A program made the position numbers and the translations under genes. A stretch of DNA of 64,000 bases from Ashinkailepas kermadecensis (Eukaryota > Arthropoda > Thecostraca > Neolepadidae), in NCBI GenBank assembly GCA_034440615.1, contig JAOTOM010004791.1, positions 310,001 through 374,000 of the forward strand. The letters are read 5' to 3'. Under the pieces are notes generated by a model. It made no database searches, was not told the DNA's origin, and was given only the letters and a program-made list of their open reading frames with translations. Below, piece by piece: positions 23,586-32,560 of this stretch (its first letter is position 1; every line of letters begins with the position of its first letter).

Positions 23586-23987
23586 ATGCCGCCGTCCCGC
23601 CACACGCGCCCTGCTCCCATAGCGGGCCCTTCTGACTCCCCCCCCCCCCCCCCAACCCCCACCGTCACCAGACCGTCCCACCGCCGGCCATGCGCTCCGC
23701 TCCCATCGCGGGCTGCCCCAACACCCGTCTCCACCACCGCCACCAGGTCGCCCCGCCCACCAAGGTGCGGTCATCTTCAACACCGCCCCCTCAGGGCCGC
23801 CCCTGTTCTCCCCCCCTCTGACCTCCCGGGTCGACTCCCTCTCTCAGCCCCCGAGCCCGAAGCCCCCGGTGATCCAGAGCTCCCCTCATCCTCACCAGAG
23901 TCGTCCGACTCCTACGAGACGGACGACCCCGCCACACCCTACCCGCCACACACACGCCTGCGGGGGCATGAGCACCAGCATCACTAA
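23586..23987 (+). CDS. LINE-1st ORF1, C-terminal part
   Basis: A 133-residue frame, proline- and serine-rich with an acidic segment (ESSDSYETDD) near the end. LINE ORF1 proteins usually bind RNA, but no CCHC knuckle is present here, so the product is a fragment or an atypical ORF1. The identification rests mainly on position: its TAA stop (23985-23987) overlaps the ATG of ORF2 (23987-23989) by one base, as TAATG. That is the arrangement described for translational coupling in several LINEs. A C16 run (23638-23653) lies inside it. The start is uncertain because an in-frame TAG precedes it. Confidence 0.5.
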   Translation: MPPSRHTRPAPIAGPSDSPPPPPTPTVTRPSHRRPCAPLPSRAAPTPVSTTATRSPRPPRCGHLQHRPLRAAPVLPPSDLPGRLPLSAPEPEAPGDPELPSSSPESSDSYETDDPATPYPPHTRLRGHEHQHH

Positions 23988-24785
23988 TGCAGACACGCAC
24001 CGCTGAATTCTTGCTCCAATGGAATACCAGGTCACTCATATACCATTGAGCAGAATTAAAGGAATATATCTTCAAAAATAAACCATTGATTGCCGCCGTT
24101 CAGGATACACGATGGCGCGACAATGATCATTATAATTTTAATATTTTTGGTTTTACCCTCTATACCCACAACAGAAATTCTACGCCACGCGGCGGCGGGA
24201 TAGCCTTATTCGTCTCGAACACTTTTCTTCATCGCCCCATCACCATTCTCAATCACCTTAATTTTGTTGCAGTATCTGTCCAAGTTGCACAACTAGAGCT
24301 CACAGTTCTCTCCCTATATCTTCCCCCAACGCATGCACTCTCCTTATATTCTATGACGCTCTTCGGTCTCCTCCCACACCCCTGTCTGGTGCTGGGAGAC
24401 CTCAACGCCCACTACCAAGCATGGGTTTGTCACACCACAACCCCGCGCGGACATCACATTGAAGCACTCCTCAACACCCACAACATGGTCTGTTTAAACG
24501 ACCAAACACACACACACACACAACACAGACGTCGCCCCGTTCCGTCGGTCTGCCATTGACATCTCCCTAGCTTCAGCGTCCATCGCATCCCTCTTCTCTT
24601 GGCACGTTCAACTCGACCTCCTCTTCAGCGATCACTTCCCCATCCATGTCACACTCGAACGCTCAGCCCAGTCTAGAGGTCGGTCATTCATACCCAACTG
24701 GAACGTTCGCAAAGCGAAATGGCCATCTTTCTCCCAAGAAATTGACAACCTTATCCCGCCCCAGTCTCACCCCACAATTCGGTAT
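23987..24785 (+). pseudogene. LINE-1st ORF2: endonuclease domain
   Basis: From the ATG at 23987 the frame reads MQTRTAEFLLQWNTRSLIYH, which is the usual 'QWN.RSL' opening of an APE-type LINE endonuclease, then a TGA. Further on it reads AAVQDTRW, STPRGGGIALFVSN and LVLGDLNAHYQAW (GDLNAH motif), and after a frameshift SDHFPIHVTL (catalytic SDH). The domain would nick target DNA. The frameshift falls in a CA repeat (24508-24524), a typical slippage site. Confidence 0.8.
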
Positions 24786-25686
24786 TCCTTAATACCATAC
24801 GAGTGTCAACGAGCCGTGGCCTTACGGCGGCGGGCTGAGCGGAAATTTCGCAAGAACCTCACCGTACAAAACATGGTAGAAGCCCACGAGGCAAAGCTAC
24901 GCTGTCAGCAAATTATCTTATCCGCCAAAAAAAGACAGCTGGCAACTCTATTCCAACATGTTCAACCGATTTACCCCCATCTCACAAATCTGGACCCAAA
25001 TTCGCTCCTTCTCCAATGGCAGAGCCCCACACCGCGCATTCCCACAACTGACAATTAATCAACAGAAAATAACAGAACCCACAGCCGTCGCGTAACACTT
25101 CACTACGTATTACTCTGACATCTCCTCCAACACTCAATACTCACAGCGCACCACCTCATTCCTTCGCGACACTCATGCCACCTGTCACTTTGACTCTGGC
25201 AACTCTGAACCCTACAATGCCTCATTTATCATCTACGAACTAAATCTATCGCTCTCAAGGGTAACCAATACGGCTGTTGGACCTGACCGATTGGCATACC
25301 CATTCTTTCAGAATATTTCTGACTACGGCAAAGACAACCTTCTCTCGGCGCTAAATCAACTATGGACTGACGGTACTTTCCCGGCCTCTTGGTCCACTAG
25401 CACTATCATCCCTATCGCTAAACCTTTCAAACCTAGACACCTCACCTCCAGCTATCGCCCTATCTCTCTCACTAGTTGTGCTTGCAAAATTGTTGAGCGC
25501 ATGGTTAATGGACGAATCAGAGTCTATCTTGAAAACAACAACATTATATCCCGTTTCCAAAGCGGCTTTCGGCCAAGGCGAAGCACCGCTGACAACCTCA
25601 TCGAAATTATTGACTCAATTCAGCGTGGTTTTGCGACAAAATCCGAAACTATCACACAATATATCACCACCCCTACTACAATCTGA
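24786..25686 (+). pseudogene. LINE-1st ORF2: linker and N-terminal reverse transcriptase
   Basis: 24816-25058 encodes the basic linker (ALRRRAERKFRKN...). After a frameshift the reverse-transcriptase fingers follow: NTAVGPDRLAYPFF, TFPASWSTSTIIPIAKP, SYRPISLTSCACKIVERM and RFQSGFRPRRSTADNL. The frame ends at 25686 before the AFD and FADD catalytic boxes, which are absent. Confidence 0.8.
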
Positions 25687-26336
25687 ACTGACTCACGCTC
25701 CTCCGTTGACGCCCTCGTGGCCATATACAACACCACGCACCCCACACTTCACGCCATGCGACACCTCTACCATGACAACCACGCACACCTCCAGCTCACC
25801 CTCCCCTGGATCCCCGGACATAGGGGCATCCAGGGGAACGAGAGAGCAGACGGCCTGGCCCGGGAGGCAATCAACCTCCCCCGAACGAGGATGCTCCAGT
25901 GCCCCCGGGATCTCCTATCCTTAACTAATAACTTATTTTAAAAAAATATATCCAAGCCTGCTGGTCACACACCACCACACATCTACACGCTATCAAGCCC
26001 ACACTCTCCAAATGGCCCTCTTCCCACCAGCACACTCGTTTGAACGAGGTGGTACTAGCGCGACTTCGCCTCGGACACACCAAGTTGACACACAGCTTTA
26101 TTTTTCATCGACCGCTCCGCCCTCCACTTTGTAGCACATGCCGAGTTCGCATTACTGTCGCCCACATTTTACTTACCTGCCCAGCATATGCTCCTCACCG
26201 TCGCGCTGTTCTTCAGTATTTCACCAACACCCATATACAAATCTCGCTCCGGGCTCTCCTCGGGGATGAACACCCGGCACTCCTCGAGTTACTTTTCCGC
26301 TTTTTATATGACACCAAGCTTGACGAACTGACCTGA
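25687..26336 (+). pseudogene. LINE-1st ORF2: RNase H remnant and C-terminus
   Basis: Directly after the deletion junction the frame encodes an RNase H end (LPWIPGHRGIQGNERADGLA; the conserved H, G, N and D are present). After a stop at 25939-25941 and a frame change comes NEVVLARLRLGHTKLTHSF, then CSTC...HILLTC, the C-terminal zinc-like segment of I-type LINEs, ending at TGA 26334-26336. The upstream half of RNase H is missing, so the deletion removed the reverse-transcriptase palm and the first RNase H part together. Confidence 0.8.
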
Positions 26337-26959
26337 CTTCCATTTTGTTCTGGCACTCGTTACCTGGTTCAAGCTGATTTGATGTGAAGTTGAAAGCTAT
26401 ATGACACGTTACAAGCTCCGTTAACTTCGTTACACACGTCTTCCTCTCCGTCGTCGAAAACCTCATACATATAGGTTATTCCACACTGGGTAGGCGGAGA
26501 CCGATCCAATTTGGCCAAAGCGGACGGTTCTCATTATAAATTGCGCTTGGTTTTTACCTACGGGTTTTCCAAGCAGCTTGGTTTTCCCCTTCTCAAGTTT
26601 TTGCCAAGATTTAACTTAAACATACACCGACACATACAAGGTCGGGCCTGACGCCCACGACTCGCACTGGGCGCCGGGCCTCCGCTTCGTTACAGGTCGC
26701 AGGTGGGCAGTAGAGCCTCTCCGCAGGCGATGAAGCTGTCCACCCTCCAAAAGTCCTTCTGGCTGCTATGTATGCATGCATGTATGTATGCATGTCTCAC
26801 CTATATATGTATGTATCGACTCTTTACGCCACGTTCCTTGTTTGCCGGCGTATCATCTTTCTCCTCCTGCATATTTGATATAACCGGATGACACATAAGC
26901 CGGATTAACCTAACCCTTTCTTTAACGTAATAATTTCTAGCGGACGGCGCTCTGCCTCT
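26337..26959. other. Probable LINE-1st 3' flank/UTR and unassigned DNA
   Basis: No coding signal was seen. The first part may be 3'UTR, but no second copy in the window allows an end to be placed. A short ATGTATGCATG repeat lies at 26765-26815. Confidence 0.35.
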
Positions 26960-26969
26960 GCAAAAGACA

Positions 26970-27055
26970 AAACAAGTACGTACATCTGTATGTACGCACT
27001 AAGAGTATCTAAGCGCAAGTATACGTAAACGCAAATGTGTGTTATTGAGCTTCTA
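26970..27055 (+). repeat. Short 16-bp-family repeat patch
   Basis: Units such as AAGCGCAAGTATACGTAAACGCAAATG, cited by its ends, resemble the 16-bp minisatellite at 40750-41345. Only about three or four degenerate units are present. Confidence 0.45.
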
Positions 27056-27189
27056 GGATAAATATTGTATGTATATCTGGGGTTCTTATTGTATCATGCT
27101 CAGAGTTCATTAGAGCTACCCCCTCAATTTGAGCCAATCAGGGTACAAATATGTGCGAGATAAGGTCGCGATCGGAGTACGGTTAACCG

Positions 27190-27715
27190 TGCCGCATCCA
27201 GTGGCATAGCCAAGGGGGCGAAAGGGACAGCTGCTCCCCCCCCCACTTGGAAGGTCCGAGAGGCCCACGGGACCCCTCAATGAGTAGGCGCATGGAGCCC
27301 ACAAGGACACCCTGGGCCGACGTGAAGGGCCCCTGGGCAGACGTGCAGGGCTCCTGGGCCAACTTGAAGGCCCCTGGGCCGACGTGAAGAGTCCCTGGGA
27401 CAAGGTGAAGGGCCCCTGTGCCAACATGTAGGGCTCCTTGACCGAAGAAAGGGTCCCAGACTGATGGAAAGTGTCTCGGGCCGCTGAAGAGGACCCGAGT
27501 CAAGGGAGAATGCTCTCAGTAAGATGTTGAGGGCTGGGCTAACGTGATGGGCTTCTAGATTGAAGGAGGGGGTCCCGGGTAGTTCGAAGGGCCCTCGGGT
27601 GAATGAGAAGCCCTGAGTCAATGCGAAGGGCCCCTGGGCTGTCGGCGGAGCCCAAGCCGAGAAAGGGCCCCTGACCTGATGGACAGGGCCCAAGCGTTTG
27701 AAAGAGATCTTGGGG
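27190..27715 (+). repeat. GGGCC-rich minisatellite A
   Basis: Best preserved at 27300-27450, where 21-bp units of the type GACGTGAAGGGCCCCTGGGC follow one another; outside this the unit drifts to about 25-30 bp. It abuts the 3' end of the LINE at 27726. The complementary strand gives long proline/glycine-rich open frames that are not genes. Confidence 0.75.
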
Positions 27716-27725
27716 GAGGGGGAGG

Positions 27726-28470
27726 GATTTTTTTTCCTAGGCGTGCTGGACCGTAAAGGTCATCTGCGCTGCCTTTAAAGCGAGTACGTTACATGTCTGT
27801 CTATTCAAGCGAGTTTTTTTTCACACAAAGTGCAGGGAAGTGGACATTTACGTTAAGGGAGGTTTACGCTATAGTTTGTGTCATATTTTAGGTGCTGAAG
27901 GCGGGGGCTGGGCTGGGGACATCTCCCTGATGTGGGGGGGGAGGGGGGTAGAGTTTGAAAGTGGCGAGAAGTTTATTTTGACGAGGTGCCGGCTGCAGCC
28001 TACAATCGAAAAGCACCGAGGGATCTTTACCGTGCGAACAAGGAGGCAATTGTCCACACCGCCTATCACGCCGGCCGCCACGTGTTAGTTGTTAGTAGCA
28101 GGTTAGTCTACGCATGCCATGCAGGGTTGTCAGATGGGTTAGTATGGTGTTTTGCAATTCGGCTCATCCAGGTGTGCTGTACCTCTGGGTAGCCATTTTA
28201 CGTTATGAGGTGCAAGGTAAATCGGCTCATCTACGTCCGATGGCTCCTCTGGGTAGTTGTTTTACGTTATGCTATTTTGTTTAATGTTTTCCTAAAGCAA
28301 GTCGGCTCATCTACGTCCGACGGCACTGCTAGGTAGCCATTTATTTATAATTTGGAATCAAATCGGCTCATGTACGTCCGACGCCATTCGGGAATGGCTA
28401 TTTACGTGTTTCCTACGAGTGTTTCGCATGCATGCATTGCGAGTTGATGTGAGTGTAGGTGGTGTGGTGT
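27726..28470 (-). other. LINE-2nd 3' untranslated region
   Basis: It carries four similar segments of the type GTCGGACGTAGATGAGCCGA with TACCCAGAGG-like neighbours (about 28150-28390), so the UTR contains its own degenerate roughly 60-70-bp tandem repeat. The solo copy at 6780-6970 shows the same pattern. Confidence 0.75.
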
Positions 28471-30009
28471 CTACAGTGCTCCTGCTAGTTTTGTGGCATA
28501 CAGACATTCAAATAGCAATTGAAGGAGTTCTGGGTGTTTGTCACCGAGAAGCGATGGAAGCGACAGGGTGATGCCCTCTCTTTTGCAAAATGCCTTAAGT
28601 GGTTGTCTTTGAGAGTTGAAGCTACTACAGTCTAGCAAGATGTGGACTATGCTTAACGTGGTGTTGCAGGTGTCGCAGTGAGGTGTTGTATATTGGTCAC
28701 CCTCTAGTTGAGGCTGTGTTAGTTTTGTGCAACCAGTTCTAAGTCTAGTGACGATGACCTCTTTTTGTCGGTGAGATTGATTTGATGTGTTCCATGTGCC
28801 TACCGTTTGCTTAATTGCGTGGGGGTGGTTGGATTTGTGCTGTGTTGAATTGTGTTGTGTTCATGTGTTCTGTTGATGTTGGCGAATGTGGCGTTGTAGG
28901 AGTGCTTTGCAATCGTCCACCGAATATTCCATGCTAGGGTAAGTGTTCGATGCTTAGGCTTGCTTTGCGAGCCTGTCTGCTTCTTCGTTACCTGGGATGT
29001 TGGTGTGGCCCGGAATCCAGAGGAAGGAAAAGTTCATGTTTACGCTATGGGCCACAATTTTTTGGATTCTATCAATGACGTGATGTGGACCGCGAGGGTG
29101 TTGCTAATTGACTGAAGGACGGATTTGGAGTCTGAGCAAATTACTACGTTTCTAGTTTTTTCCTCATGTGAATGGAGATAGCGGCCAGATTGTCCATTGC
29201 TTCAGCGGAGTAGATGTAGAAGTTATCCGGTAGACACGTGGCAAGTCTACGGTCTGGTCTAGTGATGCCGATGCCTACCTTAGCCTCGTGCTTCGACCCA
29301 TCCGTGAATACGCGTGTTTTGTGATTGTTGTCATCGGCGAGCTTGTGAAAGATGACAAGAATTTCGGCCGGTGTGATGGTGGATTTATTTTCCGAGAGCA
29401 AATACTCCACCTTTGGTTGACTGAGAGTCTATAATGGCCTATTGGGCGGTGGAGCTGTAGTGGCTGGCATTGTGAGGTGAAGATCTGAGAAAGCAGTGGC
29501 AATTTGAATGCCATATGGTGAGAGTTTACGCCCAAATCGGCTCTTGATGTATCTGTCAGGCGTGAAGCAGCGCTGTGCCGGATGATTTTTAATGGATTTG
29601 ATTTGGATGTGGTAGCGGACAGCTGTTGTGTCCTGAAGTGGAGTAGGGAGGTGTATGAGTCCACTATCAGACTGGCTATCAGTGTGGTACCGAGGGCATC
29701 TGTGGCTGCTCTGATGCAGCTGTTTTCGGATGGTTTCTAGCCTTTTGCTCTGGCTTTCTGAAATGGTGACAAAGATAATGCTATTGCATTTTAAGATGGG
29801 TCATATGGTTGATGTGTAGAGTCGCAGTACTACTTTCCTGTTTTCGACCCAGTCTGTGTCTGCAAGTGTACGGAGTATGTTGACACGCTTCGCGCATCGC
29901 TTCGAGATGGAGTTTTTGTGTGTGTGTTCAAATTGAGTTTTTCGTCTAAATGCACTCCTAAGAAATTGAAGCTATTCATCTGTTGGTGGATTTTGCCATC
30001 GAGTTTAAG
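28471..30009 (-). pseudogene. LINE-2nd ORF2: thumb, RNase H and C-terminus
   Basis: The RNase H start is clear in 29144-29410: RVFTDGSKHEAKVGIGI (catalytic Asp of TDGS) and FYIYSAEAMDNLAAISIHM (catalytic Glu of AE). The C-terminal region reads HCDTCNTTLSIVHILLDC and then SLLGDKHPELLQLLF, ending at TAG (28471-28473, minus). Frameshifts lie between these parts. The roughly 29000-29060 segment (IPGH...E-A-D) encodes the RNase H end. Confidence 0.85.
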
Positions 30010-31019
30010 TATAGTTATGGGTGTGGGGCGGAGACGACCATATGCGACGGTGGCCGATTTTTCTGCGGACAGGGTGAAGGCCTAAGTTTTGCACCACTTT
30101 GCAATGTGGTCTGGACCTGCTTGGATGTTTTTTCTGCTTTTAGGAAGCACTGTGATGTTGTCCAAATGGCTATGTCGTCCGCGAAAAGTGAGTATTGAAG
30201 TGAAGTGCAAGTGTGGTCAGCAAGTATGTCGTTGATCATGATGATGAAGAGGCTCGGTGAGAGTACGCTCCCCTGCGGCAGGCCCTGCTCCTGAGTTGTG
30301 GTGTTTGATGTGACATTATCGCATCGCACCTTAAGGGTCCTGTCTCTGAGGAAGTTGAGAATGAAGTGTACCATGTGTCCGCGTAGGCCTATCTGGTGGA
30401 GTTTGTGCGTCAATGCGGACTTGTGTACTCGATCGAATGCGGTAGTGATGTCTAAGTAGGCAGCTATTCTTGTGCGTTTGATGCGCAGACTACTTTTGAT
30501 GTCATGCACTAGTCTAATGAGATTGTCTGTAGTTGATTTTTGACGCTGAAAGCCGCACTGAAATTCGTCGAGCAGGTCGTTGTGTTCCAGAACTTTCCTC
30601 AATCGTGTGTTGACAATGCGCTCGACCAGTTTACTAGCACAGCTAGTAAGTGAGATGGGTCCGTAACCTTTAGGAGTAGAGTGATCTTTGTGCGGCTTTT
30701 GCAAAGGAAGGCTTTCCCGCCAGGAGGCGGGAAAGGTGTCGCTTTGGTACAGTTCATTTATGGCCGCTAGTAGGTACGTTAGGAAATTTTTGCTAAGACG
30801 CTTAAAAAAAACTCGTAATGGATGTCGTCCGGCCCAACCGACGTGTTTTCACACTTGCTGAGGGCAAGGTGTAATTCGTGCATAGTAAACGACCGGTTGT
30901 AGATTTATATATTGCTAGGGCTAGGCTATTGCTAGGCAAGGGCGTCTAGAGCTCTTACTATAGTGGTTTCGTAGTTGTTATTGCTAGATACGTTGGTGTA
31001 GTGTAGTTTAAAGTGTTCT
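30010..31019 (-). pseudogene. LINE-2nd ORF2: reverse transcriptase
   Basis: Reverse-transcriptase boxes read in order: VGPDDIHYEFF, TFPASWRESLPLQKP, YGPISLTSCASKLVERIV, FQCGFQRQKSTTDNL, AAYLDITTAFDRV, QGLPQGSVLSPSLF and the catalytic SLFADDIAIW (FADD at 30174-30185, plus coordinates). The first catalytic Asp is in AYLDITTAFD. A run of A residues near 30804 causes a frameshift upstream of TFPASW. After the FADD box the frame deteriorates to 30015. Confidence 0.9.
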
Positions 31020-31444
31020 GCCACTTGTTGTGGATCAGTAATGTGCTGTCCTTTCACCGTCAGCTGGGGGAAGGGACCTGATGGTGGGCGTTTCAGGTTG
31101 AAACGCTTCAATCAGGTCCCAGATTCTGCCGGTAGGGGTGAACCTATTGAATTGAGAAGCAAAAGAATGCCAACAGTTTTGGCGTGCTGTTCGAATTGTG
31201 TACAGGCAGTGTTTTTGATATTGTCTGTATGCTGGCAGGTGTGCTTCGCACACGCATCTTTTGAATTGTTTGTGGGTACTGCGCCGTGCGGCGGTTGCCC
31301 TTTGATAGTCCGGGGTCCACCATGGCGTAGATGCCTCTTTCCTATGTTTGTTATTTTTGGGGCTGAGTCTTGTGCTGCTGAGTTGATGGCTCTTATGATT
31401 GTCTCAATTGTGCTGGTCTCTGACGTTGCTAGGTTGAGGTGCAC
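31020..31444 (-). pseudogene. LINE-2nd ORF2: linker
   Basis: Two overlapping frames (31112-31444 and 31035-31253) encode the linker, with RHLRHGGPRTIKGQPP and YRQYQKHCLYTIRTARQNCW, the second typical of the segment between endonuclease and reverse transcriptase. The switch of frame shows at least one frameshift. A two-level hairpin lies at 31073-31120. Confidence 0.7.
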
Positions 31445-31905
31445 CTACCTGGTCCTCGAATTTCGCCCAGTCCGCTCTTGTCAAGTTCCAAGATGGTCTA
31501 AAAAGCTTAGTGTGGTGGATAGCACCCGTGCTGAGCCTAATTGTGATTGGGTAGTGGTCGCTCATACCGGGAACGTTTGAAACTGACCAGTCAAATAGTG
31601 AGCTTAGTCGTTGGGAGCAGCACGTTAAGTCAATGCCCCCCCCCGGGGCCCCTTAACAAAAAGTTGGTTTTGGTTGGGGGGGGGGGTGTAGAGTATAAGG
31701 TGTGGTCCGCAATAAACTGGTGAATTTCGCGTTCTCTAGTGTTCGTCTGGTCGCTTCCCCAGGAGGGTTGTTTAGCATTAAAGTCTTGCAAGCATTAAAT
31801 GCAATTTTTAGGCTGACTGCTACACAGTTCAGGGGAGTATTTAACGTTACTCTACGATGAGGTATGCTGTTTGCAATGAGTATGTCTGCTCCCCATTTTT
31901 GATGT
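31445..31905 (-). pseudogene. LINE-2nd ORF2: endonuclease, C-terminal part
   Basis: The start reads GADILIANSIPHRRVTLNTP and LNCVAVSLKIA, which aligns with GGIALFVSNTFLHRPITILN and LNFVAVSVQVA of the other LINE. It ends with the catalytic motif MSDHYPITIRLSTG (SDHYPI codons at 31545-31562). The middle, with the GDLNAH motif, is missing or scrambled around the homopolymer runs at 31636-31686 (C9 and G11). Confidence 0.7.
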
Positions 31906-31917
31906 GGGCCCTTTACG

Positions 31918-32560
31918 TTATCGACGTGCCGAAAAGGATTTTCCGGCGTGCTGAGAAGGGCCTGGGACGTCAAAGAGGACCCCTGAAACGACGGCGGGGA
32001 CCATAGTTGTCGGAGAGGACCTAGGGCCGTCAAGAAGGGTCCTTTGGCCGGCGGATGGGGCACACGCCGTACGAGGGTCTGATGGAGGTGCTTCAAGCTG
32101 TTGAAAGATGGCTTCCGGCCTGACAGGAGCCCTGGATATAAAAATAGGGTCCCTACACCGACGCAGAGGACCCCTAGCCGCGGGAAGACCCCGGGCCGTC
32201 GGAGAGGGCACAGAACCAGCATGAAGAGCCCCTGGGCCGACGAGGACCGGAACCGCATAATGATAGGGGCCTAGGTTTTTAAAAAGAAGACTTCGGCCCT
32301 ATGGAGAGTGTCCCGAGCCTTGAAAAGAGGTCCCTGAGCCGACGGATGGGCATCTCGGGCCAGACGTGCAGAATCACTGTGCTGGGTTTGGCTCACGCTG
32401 ACGAAGAGGGGCTCAGAGCTGACAACAGGCCTCAGGCCGATAAAGATTCCCCCAAGCTACGGAGACAATCGTGGCTGAAACCGATGGTTTCCGGTTCTAC
32501 GTAAGGGGATTCTAAGCCCATGGAGGTTCACGGGCTTTTAAAAAGTGGTGGCGTTTCCAA
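31918..32560 (+). repeat. GGGCC-rich minisatellite B
   Basis: Degenerate units of about 28-32 bp with cores such as GAGGACCCCT, GGGCCGTC and GCCCCTGGGCCGACG. It resembles minisatellite A on the other side of the LINE (27190-27715) and array C at 57200-57900 in style. It ends near a 9-bp hairpin at about 32564-32586. Confidence 0.7.

Larger units (their letters stand above)
23580..26336 (+). mobile_element. I-like non-LTR retrotransposon (LINE-1st), internally deleted
   Basis: ORF1 tail, endonuclease, partial reverse transcriptase, RNase H and C-terminal cysteine/histidine region occur in order on the plus strand. An RNase H domain within ORF2 points to the I group of LINEs. It is related to, but distinct from, the LINE at 27726-31905: the C-termini read LLGDEHPALLELLFRFLYDT here and LLGDKHPELLQLLFECLYAT there. 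It carries nonsense codons and frameshifts and lacks the catalytic part of the reverse transcriptase, so it is dead. The 5' start and the 3'UTR end are not defined. Confidence 0.8.
27726..31905 (-). mobile_element. I-like non-LTR retrotransposon (LINE-2nd), 5' truncated
   Basis: On the minus strand, from 31905 down to 27726, lie an endonuclease remnant, linker, reverse transcriptase, RNase H, C-terminal region and a roughly 740-bp 3'UTR. The 3' end is fixed by the solo copy at 6670-7465. The upstream break at about 31905 is a sharp junction with a GGGCC minisatellite, consistent with 5' truncation. Frameshifts and stops make it inactive, but it is more complete than the plus-strand LINE at 23580-26336 because the FADD box is intact. 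Confidence 0.85.

Noticed and set aside
24510..24524. Intron in the LINE endonuclease
   Set aside because: The break is a frameshift in a CA repeat; no splice sites are needed.
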